Positions 23,163-31,166 of a DNA stretch of 53,744 nucleotides are shown here, in pieces. The number at the start of each line of letters is the position of its first letter. Positions within the stretch are counted from its first letter, which is position 1. The notes beneath the pieces are model-generated. The model was given only the letters and a program-made list of their open reading frames with translations. It did not search any database and was not told where the DNA came from. Location of the stretch: IMG/VR virus record IMGVR_UViG_3300023174_000218, positions 1-53,744 of that record; one strand, 5' to 3'. Source of the stretch: a virus. Made by a program: the position numbers and the translations under genes.

Positions 23163-23755
23163 GACTGTACTCCTATCCATACTGGATAATCAGGATCTCC
23201 TGCGATAAACATAACCCAAACTAATTGATTTATTGCCGGAACAGTTCGGTGAAAAGTATGTTCTGGCGTTTTAAGACTAGTAGAAGAGCTAGTAGTTCCA
23301 GGAGCACTAATACCACTAGCAGAAGTATATGTGCTAGTTTCTTGTGTGTCTGTTGTAGCGGTAGGAGATGCCCCAACAATGCCCTTAGTTACCATAGTTT
23401 TAGTAGTTGTATGTGGATGGTTTAATTGTCCCCCACCACTTTTAGCAACAACAGTCAAGGCAGGAACTGTACCTCCGCCAGTACCTCCTACAACTCCTGT
23501 TGAAGTAGTAGTTAGTAAAGCTGCAATCTGTGCAGCAGTATGCGGTTGATGATCTGGATGGTAAGATGAATCTGTTATTGGTAAACAAGCTTGAGCCCAG
23601 TTATGAGACTCAACTCCAGTAGGTCCATAAACTAAAATTTGTATTCTATTTTTCTTTAATGGGTCTGCAACACTAGTAACTTTTCCAGAGTATAGTCCAT
23701 AAAAACGAGGACGACCTTGAGGGTCCATCATATATTCAGTATCATATTGAGTCAT
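23159..23755 (-). CDS. Baseplate spike protein, gp5/gpV-like OB-fold
   Basis: A 198-residue protein with the OB-fold of the tail spike: F-Y-G-L-Y-S-G-K-V-T-S-V-A-D-P, then R-I-Q-I-L-V-Y-G-P-T-G, and near the end V-W-V-M-F-I-A-G-D-P-D-Y-P-V-W-I-G. These are the strand motifs of gp5 N-terminal and P2 gpV/VgrG OB domains. The middle (about 80-165) is a Thr/Ser/Gly-rich stretch, probably flexible, in place of the lysozyme domain found in T4 gp5. A separate needle tip is not evident. It sits between the split hub and gp25 genes as expected. Confidence 0.85.
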   Translation of the reverse strand: MTQYDTEYMMDPQGRPRFYGLYSGKVTSVADPLKKNRIQILVYGPTGVESHNWAQACLPITDSSYHPDHQPHTAAQIAALLTTTSTGVVGGTGGGTVPALTVVAKSGGGQLNHPHTTTKTMVTKGIVGASPTATTDTQETSTYTSASGISAPGTTSSSTSLKTPEHTFHRTVPAINQLVWVMFIAGDPDYPVWIGVQS

Positions 23756-24366
23756 CGCAAAACCTTTCCACTACTAGTAGCAGACCATTGTACAGTTTTT
23801 TTAATTCCACCGATATTTGGTGCACCGTTTTTAAAGGCTGTACTGCCAGCAACCAATGGTACAGAGGTTTGAGATTTATTTTGAATAGCTGTCTTAGCAA
23901 AAATTCCATAACTTGGGTTAATAGAAGAAGCATTAGGGGATATAGTATATTCACTAAGTTTAGATTTTGAAGAAGTTAAAGACTGACCAGCAAAATCACT
24001 TTGAACATCTCTAGTATCAGATCTAGTCCTAGCTTTAGGGTCCACATCTCCAATAATGTCAGTTCCTACCTCAATATTTAATATGTAATTTGCTACACGT
24101 CCGCCAAAGACATGCTCTACGGAAAGAACTGTCCAATATCCAGACATGCCATTAGGCAACCCATCAAGATATATTGGGTCATATGGCCGAAGAGTTGCAT
24201 GTCCAACTATAGATACTTTTGCTCTATGCTGATATCTATTAGCGTTATTAAAAGATTGAGCAATCTGTTTAGAATTTGTTAAGTCTTTAATAACTTCATG
24301 TGGATGATGTTTTTTAAATATTGCTGGTTGGGTACCATTAGATTTATTAGATGAAAAATTACTCAT
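23752..24366 (-). CDS. Tail hub C-terminal part (gpD/gp27-like), separate gene
   Basis: A 204-residue protein. Residues 15-115 contain A-K-V-S-I-V-G-H-A-T-L-R-P-Y-D-P-I-Y-L and Y-W-T-V-L-S-V-E-H, which match the C-terminal beta domain of phage hub proteins (late control D, T4 gp27). The N-terminal hub domains are in the preceding gene at 24366-25232, whose stop overlaps this ATG (TAATG). The last 70 residues are Ser/Asn/Gly-rich. So the hub appears to be encoded by two coupled genes that would assemble together. No frameshift signal was seen; each has its own start. Confidence 0.65.
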   Translation of the reverse strand: MSNFSSNKSNGTQPAIFKKHHPHEVIKDLTNSKQIAQSFNNANRYQHRAKVSIVGHATLRPYDPIYLDGLPNGMSGYWTVLSVEHVFGGRVANYILNIEVGTDIIGDVDPKARTRSDTRDVQSDFAGQSLTSSKSKLSEYTISPNASSINPSYGIFAKTAIQNKSQTSVPLVAGSTAFKNGAPNIGGIKKTVQWSATSSGKVLR

Positions 24367-25232
24367 TATTTAGCCAACTTTTTAGCAAAGTACGTTTTGT
24401 TTGGGATAACTACTCCTGGATTACCTTTTTTAGGTGCAACATGTGGATGAGTAGTCTTTACTACAGAGGCTGTTTTATTATTAACTCCGCTAACAACCCT
24501 GTCTATACGCAGTCCCATCTCAGGTGCTTGATCAGAAATAATAGGTTCAAACGCTATAATTGTTCCAGTCATACGTAATTCACGTGGCACAACCCCACCA
24601 ACCTCATCATCAATGTAATCAAAGTAGGGTGCAGACATTTTTTTACTTTGATAAATTTTATCTTTTGATACAAACGTTAAAGTTGTATTTTCTACTAAAA
24701 GGGCAAAACCATTTTGTTTGGCCAAACTTCTGCACAACTGCCAATCACTTTGTCCTGATTGAGTTATCTGGTCACGTACTCTAGGGTCTCTTTGAGTAAC
24801 AGCTTGCATACTATGTTTTTTAGCAATCTTACTTATGACTTGATCAGAGGTTGTATTTTTGTATACTTTTTGATCAGTATTTTTTAAAACCCAAGACGCA
24901 CCTACGCATACAATATCCATATTTCCACCCTGCCAAGAATTGTTTTGACGAACGTGGTGAATATATCCATACCAAGTTGAATTAAGTTTTCCTGAACGAT
25001 ATGTAAAAACTACAGGATCTCCTGATAGTAAAGCCTCCTTTTTAGTTGCAGGCTTACCTTTATAATGCAGTACAAGACGGTCATGTTCTTCAGGATCTTG
25101 GTGCAATTCAGCACCAACTAAAATAAGATCCATGTCAGAAGCTTTTGGAAATGTGGCCGTAAAATCGCTATCTTTTGCATTAGAGTTCCATACAAAATTT
25201 TTATGGGCAGGGCTATTTTGATCAATTGCCAT
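24366..25232 (-). CDS. Tail hub protein gpD/gp27-like, N-terminal part
   Basis: A 288-residue protein with the hub-type pattern: F-T-A-T-F-P-K-A-S-D-M-D-L-I-L-V near 23-38, then D-P-V-V-F-T-Y-R-S-G and W-Y-G-Y-I-H-H-V near 72-93, then V-C-V-G-A-S-W-V-L-K and a helical S-D-W-Q-L-C-R-S-L-A-K-Q-N-G-F. The last segment (W-x-L-C-x-x-L-A-x-x-x-G-F) is the signature of the gpD/gp27 domain that forms the hub ring around the spike. The protein is shorter than full hub proteins and is complemented by the next gene. LysM and spike genes on either side agree. Confidence 0.85.
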   Translation of the reverse strand: MAIDQNSPAHKNFVWNSNAKDSDFTATFPKASDMDLILVGAELHQDPEEHDRLVLHYKGKPATKKEALLSGDPVVFTYRSGKLNSTWYGYIHHVRQNNSWQGGNMDIVCVGASWVLKNTDQKVYKNTTSDQVISKIAKKHSMQAVTQRDPRVRDQITQSGQSDWQLCRSLAKQNGFALLVENTTLTFVSKDKIYQSKKMSAPYFDYIDDEVGGVVPRELRMTGTIIAFEPIISDQAPEMGLRIDRVVSGVNNKTASVVKTTHPHVAPKKGNPGVVIPNKTYFAKKLAK

Positions 25233-25503
25233 ACGGAATCCTTAAAATAGTTCCTTCTTCAATATCAAATGGGTCGTCAATTTCAGGATTAATCTCCATA
25301 ATTTCCCACCAATATTTTGCTCCTACCCCAAAAACTTCTGATAACCTAGAAAGGTTGTCTCCATTTTTCCAAGTATAGGATATGTAATTAAGTGTTCTGC
25401 TATCTGGAAAACGTCTAAATACAGAGATGACATAATCACCTGTGTATTTATCAGGGGTTTGAGTTAAAGGTCCCTCGTAATATCTTGATACTCTTTCTAT
25501 CAT
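25222..25503 (-). CDS. LysM-domain tail protein
   Basis: A 93-residue protein. The C-terminal half is a LysM-like domain: Y-T-W-K-N-G-D-N-L-S-R-L-S-E-V-F, Y-W-W-E-I-M-E-I-N-P-E-I-D-D-P, and I-E-E-G-T-I-L-R-I-P. In contractile tails the LysM protein (P2 gpX, T4 gp53-like) helps hold the hub and wedge together rather than acting on murein. It overlaps both neighbours: the CIS-tube-like gene upstream and the hub gene downstream. In many contractile systems the CIS-tube and LysM domains are one polypeptide; here they are separate. Confidence 0.88.
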   Translation of the reverse strand: MIERVSRYYEGPLTQTPDKYTGDYVISVFRRFPDSRTLNYISYTWKNGDNLSRLSEVFGVGAKYWWEIMEINPEIDDPFDIEEGTILRIPYGN

Positions 25504-27206
25504 CCTGGTGCCTTTTCTGTGCTAATTATATTAGATTTAATAACTCCTGCTTTAACACCTTCTCCAAGACCAGTAGCAGTCCATAAGGCAGGGTAACGAA
25601 CAAAAGTAATACTTACAGTACTAAGCATTGGAATCATGTTTAAATCAAACATCACATGGTTTACATTAAGACTTGCTACTGAACCAAAGTACTTTAAGTT
25701 TTTGTTTAACTGAAGCCAACAAGGTGTGGCAGTAGTAAATCCAAAATCTGCTGAAGCACCGTTGTATTCTTTATCAAATAACAAAGGTTTGTTTAATGGG
25801 TCTCCATTTAAAACTCTATACAAAAATTCAAGATCATACTCCGTACCGCGATTTAAAATGCCTTCTTTTTCATAGTCTTTTAATGTTCTACCATATAACA
25901 TGTCTTGAGAAACTTTAGGATTTGACATGCGTAAGTATTTTAAATCAGGAATTCTATTTAAGTATAGTTCAAAAGTTACGTTAGAGTTACCTACAAGCAA
26001 TGTAGCAGGATCTTTTGCACCTAAAGTCCAGTCTACAGAGTTATTAGACGAACTAGAATAACTAAAAGTAGTGGGATTATACATAAATCTAAAACCCCAT
26101 TGATTTGATGAGTTTGAAATTATGTCTGTAGTTGCTTTTAATTTTTCTGGGTCTCTATTTAAAGCTTTAGCGCCATTTACATCTTGATAAATTAAACCAC
26201 GTTCTATTGTTTTTTCAGGAAAAATGGCAAGGTCTTTAAACTTATCACTATCTTCATACTCTGCTTTTTGTCCCATAGACGTTCTAGATTTGTTATCGTA
26301 TGGAGGAGGATTATACCTATAGGCGCCTTTTGGTACATAAGTAGGGACGTCTTTATAAGTAATGTCGGTATTAACTGTAGACGATATAGATTTATAAGTT
26401 ATATACTTAGAAGCAACTTGTGCATTCCATTTATCTATGTTTGCTTTACTAGAAAGATCTTTAAGTAAATTAGGTGTATCTAAAGCTTTACAATCTTCTC
26501 CATTTAAACCACAAGTCCATATTTCATCATAATTTTTAGTTTTACGATGCACTATAAAATACCAAGTTTTATTATCTGTTGCAGATATATCATATTTTTT
26601 AATAGTTAATTCAGCATTAGAAGTAGTTGATGTTGAAATCCCTGATAATTGTGGACAAGCTTTAATTGCTGTTATAGGAAATGTAGGAGGTTTTTTTGCA
26701 GTACTCCAAATAATGTTTGGTGCATCATTAGTAGTGTTGTCAACATTTCTCCAATTTATTTGTACATTAGATAAGTTAGAAGAAGCAGTGCTTTTCCAAC
26801 CTATAGTAAATGTTGGAGTATAAGATACTGCACCGGTTGTTGCTCCGCCTTTACGGGTAAAAGCAATCTTAGTATGGCTTTTACCACTAACTGATTCGTC
26901 AACAAATTTACCTATATTAACAAAGGCAGCTCCTTCACCGGATGTAAATTTTAAGTCAAATCCAGCCGGACCATTATTAGTTGAAGGAACTATAGTTCCC
27001 TCAAGCGGATAGGCTTTTCTCCAAGTTGTAAAACTTGCATTTTCAGTTTCATAAACATCAATTAAATAATATACTTTATATATTGTATTAGTAGTTATAG
27101 AGTCAAATTTAAGTTCTTCTTTTTTTAATAGTTCACTTACTGAAAGATCAAGTGTACCTTCATCAATATAACGTCTAACATCTGCATAATAGTATTTAGT
27201 AGGCAT
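25500..27206 (-). CDS. Tail protein with CIS-tube-like C-terminal domain
   Basis: A 568-residue protein between the tape measure and LysM genes. The first 330 residues are beta-rich and not recognised (E-G-T-I-V-P-S, W-K-A-... segments). The C-terminal 230 residues contain F-M-Y-N-P-T-T-F-S-Y-S, then V-T-F-E-L-Y-L-N-R-I-P-D, then D-L-E-F-L-Y-R-V-L-N-G-D-P and S-L-N-V-N-H-V-M-F-D-L-N-M-I-P-M. This is the pattern of the tail protein that in eCIS and phages is fused to LysM. The large N-terminal extension is unusual and could form a peripheral part of the baseplate. Its ATG overlaps the tape measure stop. Confidence 0.65.
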   Translation of the reverse strand: MPTKYYYADVRRYIDEGTLDLSVSELLKKEELKFDSITTNTIYKVYYLIDVYETENASFTTWRKAYPLEGTIVPSTNNGPAGFDLKFTSGEGAAFVNIGKFVDESVSGKSHTKIAFTRKGGATTGAVSYTPTFTIGWKSTASSNLSNVQINWRNVDNTTNDAPNIIWSTAKKPPTFPITAIKACPQLSGISTSTTSNAELTIKKYDISATDNKTWYFIVHRKTKNYDEIWTCGLNGEDCKALDTPNLLKDLSSKANIDKWNAQVASKYITYKSISSTVNTDITYKDVPTYVPKGAYRYNPPPYDNKSRTSMGQKAEYEDSDKFKDLAIFPEKTIERGLIYQDVNGAKALNRDPEKLKATTDIISNSSNQWGFRFMYNPTTFSYSSSSNNSVDWTLGAKDPATLLVGNSNVTFELYLNRIPDLKYLRMSNPKVSQDMLYGRTLKDYEKEGILNRGTEYDLEFLYRVLNGDPLNKPLLFDKEYNGASADFGFTTATPCWLQLNKNLKYFGSVASLNVNHVMFDLNMIPMLSTVSITFVRYPALWTATGLGEGVKAGVIKSNIISTEKAPG

Positions 27207-29527
27207 TATAAAGCACTTCCAATCTTCTTAAGAACATCGCTTTCACTAAGTTTTTTACCAATCATTTTAACAAGACGATCAGTTTCTTGTACACTTCCTT
27301 GAGCAATGTGTACCTTCATTTGTAAGTTAACAACAACGTTTTTAGAATTAGACCCACTATAAGCAGTTCCAATATTCATTCCCCCAGCTGGTCCACCAAG
27401 ATCTTCATTAAATCCGGAGCTAGTTAAAGAAGAACTTAAAGTTGGACTTGAAAGAGAAGTAAGAGAACTACTTGACATTGGTCCTTTTCTTAAACCAGAA
27501 GTAGTTTTTTTAGCCACAGACATAAGCTGTCCAGAGATTGCTCTAGGACCTGCAACAGATGAAGCAGTTAAATTTCCTCCAGTAGGTGCTGCCGGTGCTC
27601 CATTTAGATAAGGTGCCGGATTTATTTTAACACCCTTCTCATTGAGAAGTTCAAAGTGAAGGTGTGGGCCAGTAGAGTTACCTGCTCCAGGGGCTCCAGG
27701 TTTACCGCCAGACTTACCAACAACTTGTCCTGGAGAAACTTTTTGTCCTCTAGAAACATTGATTTGAGATAAGTGACCATAACGAGAAGCGGTACCATCT
27801 TCGTGTTTTACTTCAACCCAGTTTCCATAACCATTAGCATCGTTACCAATAGTACTAATAGCACCTGCTTCAACAGCAGTTAAAGGACTACCTACTGGTA
27901 TACCAAAGTCAATGCCATGGTGGTTTGAAGAAATACCTGGATGTTTAGAATTATCTCTTGGACCAAATCCAGAAGTTATAACTGCACCCTTTGGTACAGG
28001 GCTAACCATTGGTGTTGGAACCGAACTTCCACCAGGTCCACCAATTCCTAAGTTACCGTGATCATGTGGACCACCAGTAGCAAAACCAAGAAGACCACCA
28101 GCAGCAGCACCAATAGCAGCTCCTTGTGGACCAAAAAACATTCCAATTCCAGCACCCATACCGCCATATTTTGCAGCATTACCTGCACGTGAGCGCATAC
28201 TTCCTCTAGTACTTCCGCTTTGAATTGCACTTCCCGCAAGTCCTACCCCAGTTGCAACTAACCCACCTTTTAAAAATTTTCCACTCAGACCAACACCACC
28301 TCCGCCACCACCACCGCCAAGCAACCTAGTTAATACTCCAAATTGCACAAGACCTGAAATAGCCCCACTTATCGCACTGCCAAATCCGGCAAGAAGTCCT
28401 CCCATGTTTCCCGCATTAGGAAGGGTTTGTAAAATTCCTTTAAGAGTCATAAGGCCATCATTAACTGGACCAAGAGTATCTGCCATAGTACTGTAGGCGT
28501 CATTAAGCGCAGCAGTAGTGCGAAGTGATGCATCATATCCTCCAACTAAACCTTGTTCAGTTGCAGCAAGTTTTCTATTTTCACTTGAATTAAATCTAAA
28601 ATTAGCACGAAGAGGAGAGCTTTGATCTACACCCATTGCATTAAGAATCTTATTAGGATCTTTCATTTGCGATGCTGTAAGAGGTTTTCCATTAGAAGCA
28701 CGTGCAAGAATACCGGATTGGATCATCTGCATTAGCTGAGGATCGCCACCAGTAATTTGTTGAATGGTTGCGTAACCCTTACTGCCAGGGTTTAATACAA
28801 GAGCTGCTTGTTCTTTTGTGATCCTTTGACCACGATACAAGAAACTATATACGTCATTAATAATTGTGTTAGGTGGTTTTAAATTACCTTGAGTATCACG
28901 AATTTGAATACCAGCACGTAAAAAATTCATGCCGTTCATTCCCGCCATACTTGCGGCAGCCATCTCGTTACTCATACCAGACATGGCGCTTAATCCGCCA
29001 ATTTGTGACATGATATTTTTAGAACTTATTGAACTAGCTGTGTAACCACCTTGATACATTAAGTTCATTGCAGCCATGGTTGGACCCATAGCACTTGTTG
29101 CTCCGCCACCTACTTGTGCATTAGCTTGCATAATTGCTTGGCGTGAAGACATGCCACTAAGACCTGCGTAAGTATCTGCACCCAGGCGTTGCTTAACTGC
29201 ATCCATAGTATTAGGTGCGGCTTTCATATATGTGCCAGCACCAAATGCTGCTAAGCCAAGACCCATCCCAACTTTTTCAGCACGTGTAAATGAACCAAGA
29301 CCAAGACGTCCGGCGCCTGGTCTGCCTGCTGCAGCTTTTCCTGTAGCAGCTTCGGTTTCTTTAATACCTTTAGACCAGGTATCAACCATTTCGTCTACAA
29401 GTTTTTTAGCCTCTTTGAGATACTTAATAAACTCTTTAGGCATTCCTTCAAAATCAACTTGATCAGAGATAGGTGAAAAAGAGGTGGACTCAGCATCCGA
29501 TGGTGGGAACATACTTTGAGTTGCCAT
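27206..29527 (-). CDS. Tape measure protein with M23 peptidase domain
   Basis: A 773-residue protein. The N-terminal and middle parts are Gly/Ala/Met-rich with helical and transmembrane-like stretches (G-M-G-L-G-L-A-A-F-G-A-G; A-A-I-G-A-A-A-G-G-L-L-G), as in tape measure proteins. Residues about 510-640 form an M23 endopeptidase: S-G-F-G-P-R, then H-H-G-I-D-F-G (HxxxD zinc site), then G-P-H-L-H-F (HxH). It would fix tail length and cut peptidoglycan during DNA entry. All three metal-binding motifs are intact. The length suggests a relatively short tail compared with giant phages. It is flanked by the assembly chaperone and CIS-tube genes. Confidence 0.93.
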   Translation of the reverse strand: MATQSMFPPSDAESTSFSPISDQVDFEGMPKEFIKYLKEAKKLVDEMVDTWSKGIKETEAATGKAAAGRPGAGRLGLGSFTRAEKVGMGLGLAAFGAGTYMKAAPNTMDAVKQRLGADTYAGLSGMSSRQAIMQANAQVGGGATSAMGPTMAAMNLMYQGGYTASSISSKNIMSQIGGLSAMSGMSNEMAAASMAGMNGMNFLRAGIQIRDTQGNLKPPNTIINDVYSFLYRGQRITKEQAALVLNPGSKGYATIQQITGGDPQLMQMIQSGILARASNGKPLTASQMKDPNKILNAMGVDQSSPLRANFRFNSSENRKLAATEQGLVGGYDASLRTTAALNDAYSTMADTLGPVNDGLMTLKGILQTLPNAGNMGGLLAGFGSAISGAISGLVQFGVLTRLLGGGGGGGGVGLSGKFLKGGLVATGVGLAGSAIQSGSTRGSMRSRAGNAAKYGGMGAGIGMFFGPQGAAIGAAAGGLLGFATGGPHDHGNLGIGGPGGSSVPTPMVSPVPKGAVITSGFGPRDNSKHPGISSNHHGIDFGIPVGSPLTAVEAGAISTIGNDANGYGNWVEVKHEDGTASRYGHLSQINVSRGQKVSPGQVVGKSGGKPGAPGAGNSTGPHLHFELLNEKGVKINPAPYLNGAPAAPTGGNLTASSVAGPRAISGQLMSVAKKTTSGLRKGPMSSSSLTSLSSPTLSSSLTSSGFNEDLGGPAGGMNIGTAYSGSNSKNVVVNLQMKVHIAQGSVQETDRLVKMIGKKLSESDVLKKIGSAL

Positions 29528-29532
29528 TTACA

Positions 29533-29655
29533 TCACCGCCTTATTCTAGCCGTAGCTCTATCTAACCAATTTATACGTTCTCTCATACTGAGGTTACGTA
29601 CTTCATTTAGTGTCCACCCCGGATAATTCTGGACTATTAAATCCTGCATATCCAT
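29533..29655 (-). CDS. Probable frameshifted extension of tail assembly protein
   Basis: A 40-residue frame (M-D-M-Q-D-L-I-V-Q-N-Y, then P-G-W-T-L-N-E-V-R-N-L and R-I-N-W-L-D-R) between the gp26-like gene and the tape measure. No ribosome site precedes its ATG. The same frame stays open upstream to 29694 and overlaps the end of the gp26-like gene (stop 29678-29680), in the +1 frame relative to it. Overlapping assembly-protein frames joined by ribosomal slippage are classic at this place. The peptide resembles the short Trp-containing second frame found there in contractile phages. The slip site is not identified; independent start remains possible. Confidence 0.6.
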   Translation of the reverse strand: MDMQDLIVQNYPGWTLNEVRNLSMRERINWLDRATARIRR

Positions 29656-29677
29656 GAGTAGTTCGTAGTCAATCTCG

Positions 29678-30511
29678 TTAGCGAAACAATTCCGCTAAAG
29701 TTAGCGGAAGCGGTACCTCCGTGCCGCAAGACTGACATGGGATTTTTATTTCACTGAGTTGTGGGCCTGGGTTGCGGTTTGTAATTTCCTGAAGAATGTC
29801 TCTACGGTCTTTCAGGCTTAGTTTTCGAACATCGTCTAAACTAAGTACTGTCTTTCCATTGATAGATTCAATACAGTTTTTCAGAAGAATTGTATCTAAT
29901 TCTGCTGAAGTTTTGTTGGTAGATGTAACAATAGCTTTTTGGGTACTTCCAGTAGGAAGTGTTACTACTACGTCTCCAACCTTACACTTAACATTAAAGG
30001 TATGCTCCCCGTCAAATTTCTTAAGAGGAACGTCTTTAGATAAGTCTATTTCAAAAACTTGCTCTACGTTACAGCTAGGGCATTCTCCAGGTCCTAATTT
30101 AATATCAGATCCAAAAGTAGCTTTTCTAATTGCTAGTAGTAATAGTTCACGATCACCGGCATAGAGAGCATCTAGTGTCTCTTTGTCAGCAAGTTCGTCA
30201 CCAATCTTTACTGTGGCTCGTTCTAAGATTGTTAAAAGAGCTTTTCCAGGATCAGTAACCTTAGATAAAAGTTCTTCATCTAACCCATTAAGTTCTCTAA
30301 TTTCTGCTGTAGAAATTAAACCTAAAAATGGATCCATTAATCCGCCCAATAGTTCAACTGTAGTATCAGGTGGGGGCGTAGTAGTAACTTTTACATTACT
30401 ACTAGCCACCACCGGATCAGGTGAAGCCATTGCCTTAGACGCTAGTTCATTTGCTAAAGCTGGGTTATTTGCCGCATTTATGCTCGTATTAGTAGTCATT
30501 TTATTTTCCAT
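29678..30511 (-). CDS. Tail/baseplate assembly protein, T4 gp26-like
   Basis: A 277-residue protein upstream of the tape measure. The first 60 residues are Asn/Ala/Thr/Pro-rich and flexible. The core has I-R-E-L-N-G-L-D-E-E-L-L, then G-D-R-E-L-L-L-L-A-I-R-K, then E-C-P-S-C-N and a second C-Q-S-C-G-T near the end. This order (helical domain, L-L-L-A-I-R, then CxxC pairs) is that of the T4-type baseplate hub assembly family (gp26/gp51) and tail chaperones. The two CxxC pairs probably bind zinc. Its 3' end may be extended by a +1 frameshift into 29533-29694. Confidence 0.75.
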   Translation of the reverse strand: MENKMTTNTSINAANNPALANELASKAMASPDPVVASSNVKVTTTPPPDTTVELLGGLMDPFLGLISTAEIRELNGLDEELLSKVTDPGKALLTILERATVKIGDELADKETLDALYAGDRELLLLAIRKATFGSDIKLGPGECPSCNVEQVFEIDLSKDVPLKKFDGEHTFNVKCKVGDVVVTLPTGSTQKAIVTSTNKTSAELDTILLKNCIESINGKTVLSLDDVRKLSLKDRRDILQEITNRNPGPQLSEIKIPCQSCGTEVPLPLTLAELFR

Positions 30512-30524
30512 TTCTTTTAATTAA

Positions 30525-31151
30525 TTAGTTACCGGCTCTAGTACGTTCAGGTGCAGAATTAGAAGCCTCGTAACCTGTTGCATAAGATACATCCCAACCT
30601 TCATGCACTAGAGACATTTCTTCTACCATAAGGGTATTAGCTCCTGCATCTAGATTGCTATAGGATAGGGATGAGATCCAAGCATTGTATACCTTAAAAC
30701 GAAGTGATGTGTGTTGCTTAAGATCAACATCTGCTTGTGTACCACCTGTGCCACCAGTACTTGCCTGAGGATTTGGATGGCTTAAAACTTGGATATCAAG
30801 GTCACAACGGAATCCGGCACCAACACCAGTTGTATAGCTAGGAGTTAGAACTGAAAACAGACGCTTCATCCATTTTGCATTTGAATCTTGTCCCAACATT
30901 ACTCCTTTAGAAAGAGTGATTGGGCTGAATGCTGATTGACCAGGGATTTGGTGAACGTTAGTATTATATCCACCTTCACGATAGGCAATAGGCTCAGTTG
31001 TTACATTAAGGCCAGATAGAGAAACAAACCCCATCTTTGCTGGCTTTGATGTATCTTTCCATTCATCTGTTGGTATAAACGATACTAAGAACTTAAAATT
31101 ACGGACTGGATCCGTCATTAAAGTACTTAATGTATTATTAGTTGCTGGCAT
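30525..31151 (-). CDS. Tail tube protein, T4 gp19-like
   Basis: A 208-residue protein with a GGAGA ribosome site. It opens with D-P-V-R-N-F-K-F-L-V-S-F near 13-24, then S-L-S-G-L-N-V-T-T-E-P-I near 43-54, then Y-N-T-N-V-H-Q-I-P-G and W-M-K-R-L-F. The N-F-x-F-x-V start and the S-L-S-G-L motif are typical of the gp19 tube family found in phages and contractile injection systems. The tube is the inner hollow cylinder that passes DNA. It lies between sheath and assembly-protein genes. Confidence 0.94.
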   Translation of the reverse strand: MPATNNTLSTLMTDPVRNFKFLVSFIPTDEWKDTSKPAKMGFVSLSGLNVTTEPIAYREGGYNTNVHQIPGQSAFSPITLSKGVMLGQDSNAKWMKRLFSVLTPSYTTGVGAGFRCDLDIQVLSHPNPQASTGGTGGTQADVDLKQHTSLRFKVYNAWISSLSYSNLDAGANTLMVEEMSLVHEGWDVSYATGYEASNSAPERTRAGN

Positions 31152-31166
31152 TTTTATTTATCTCCT

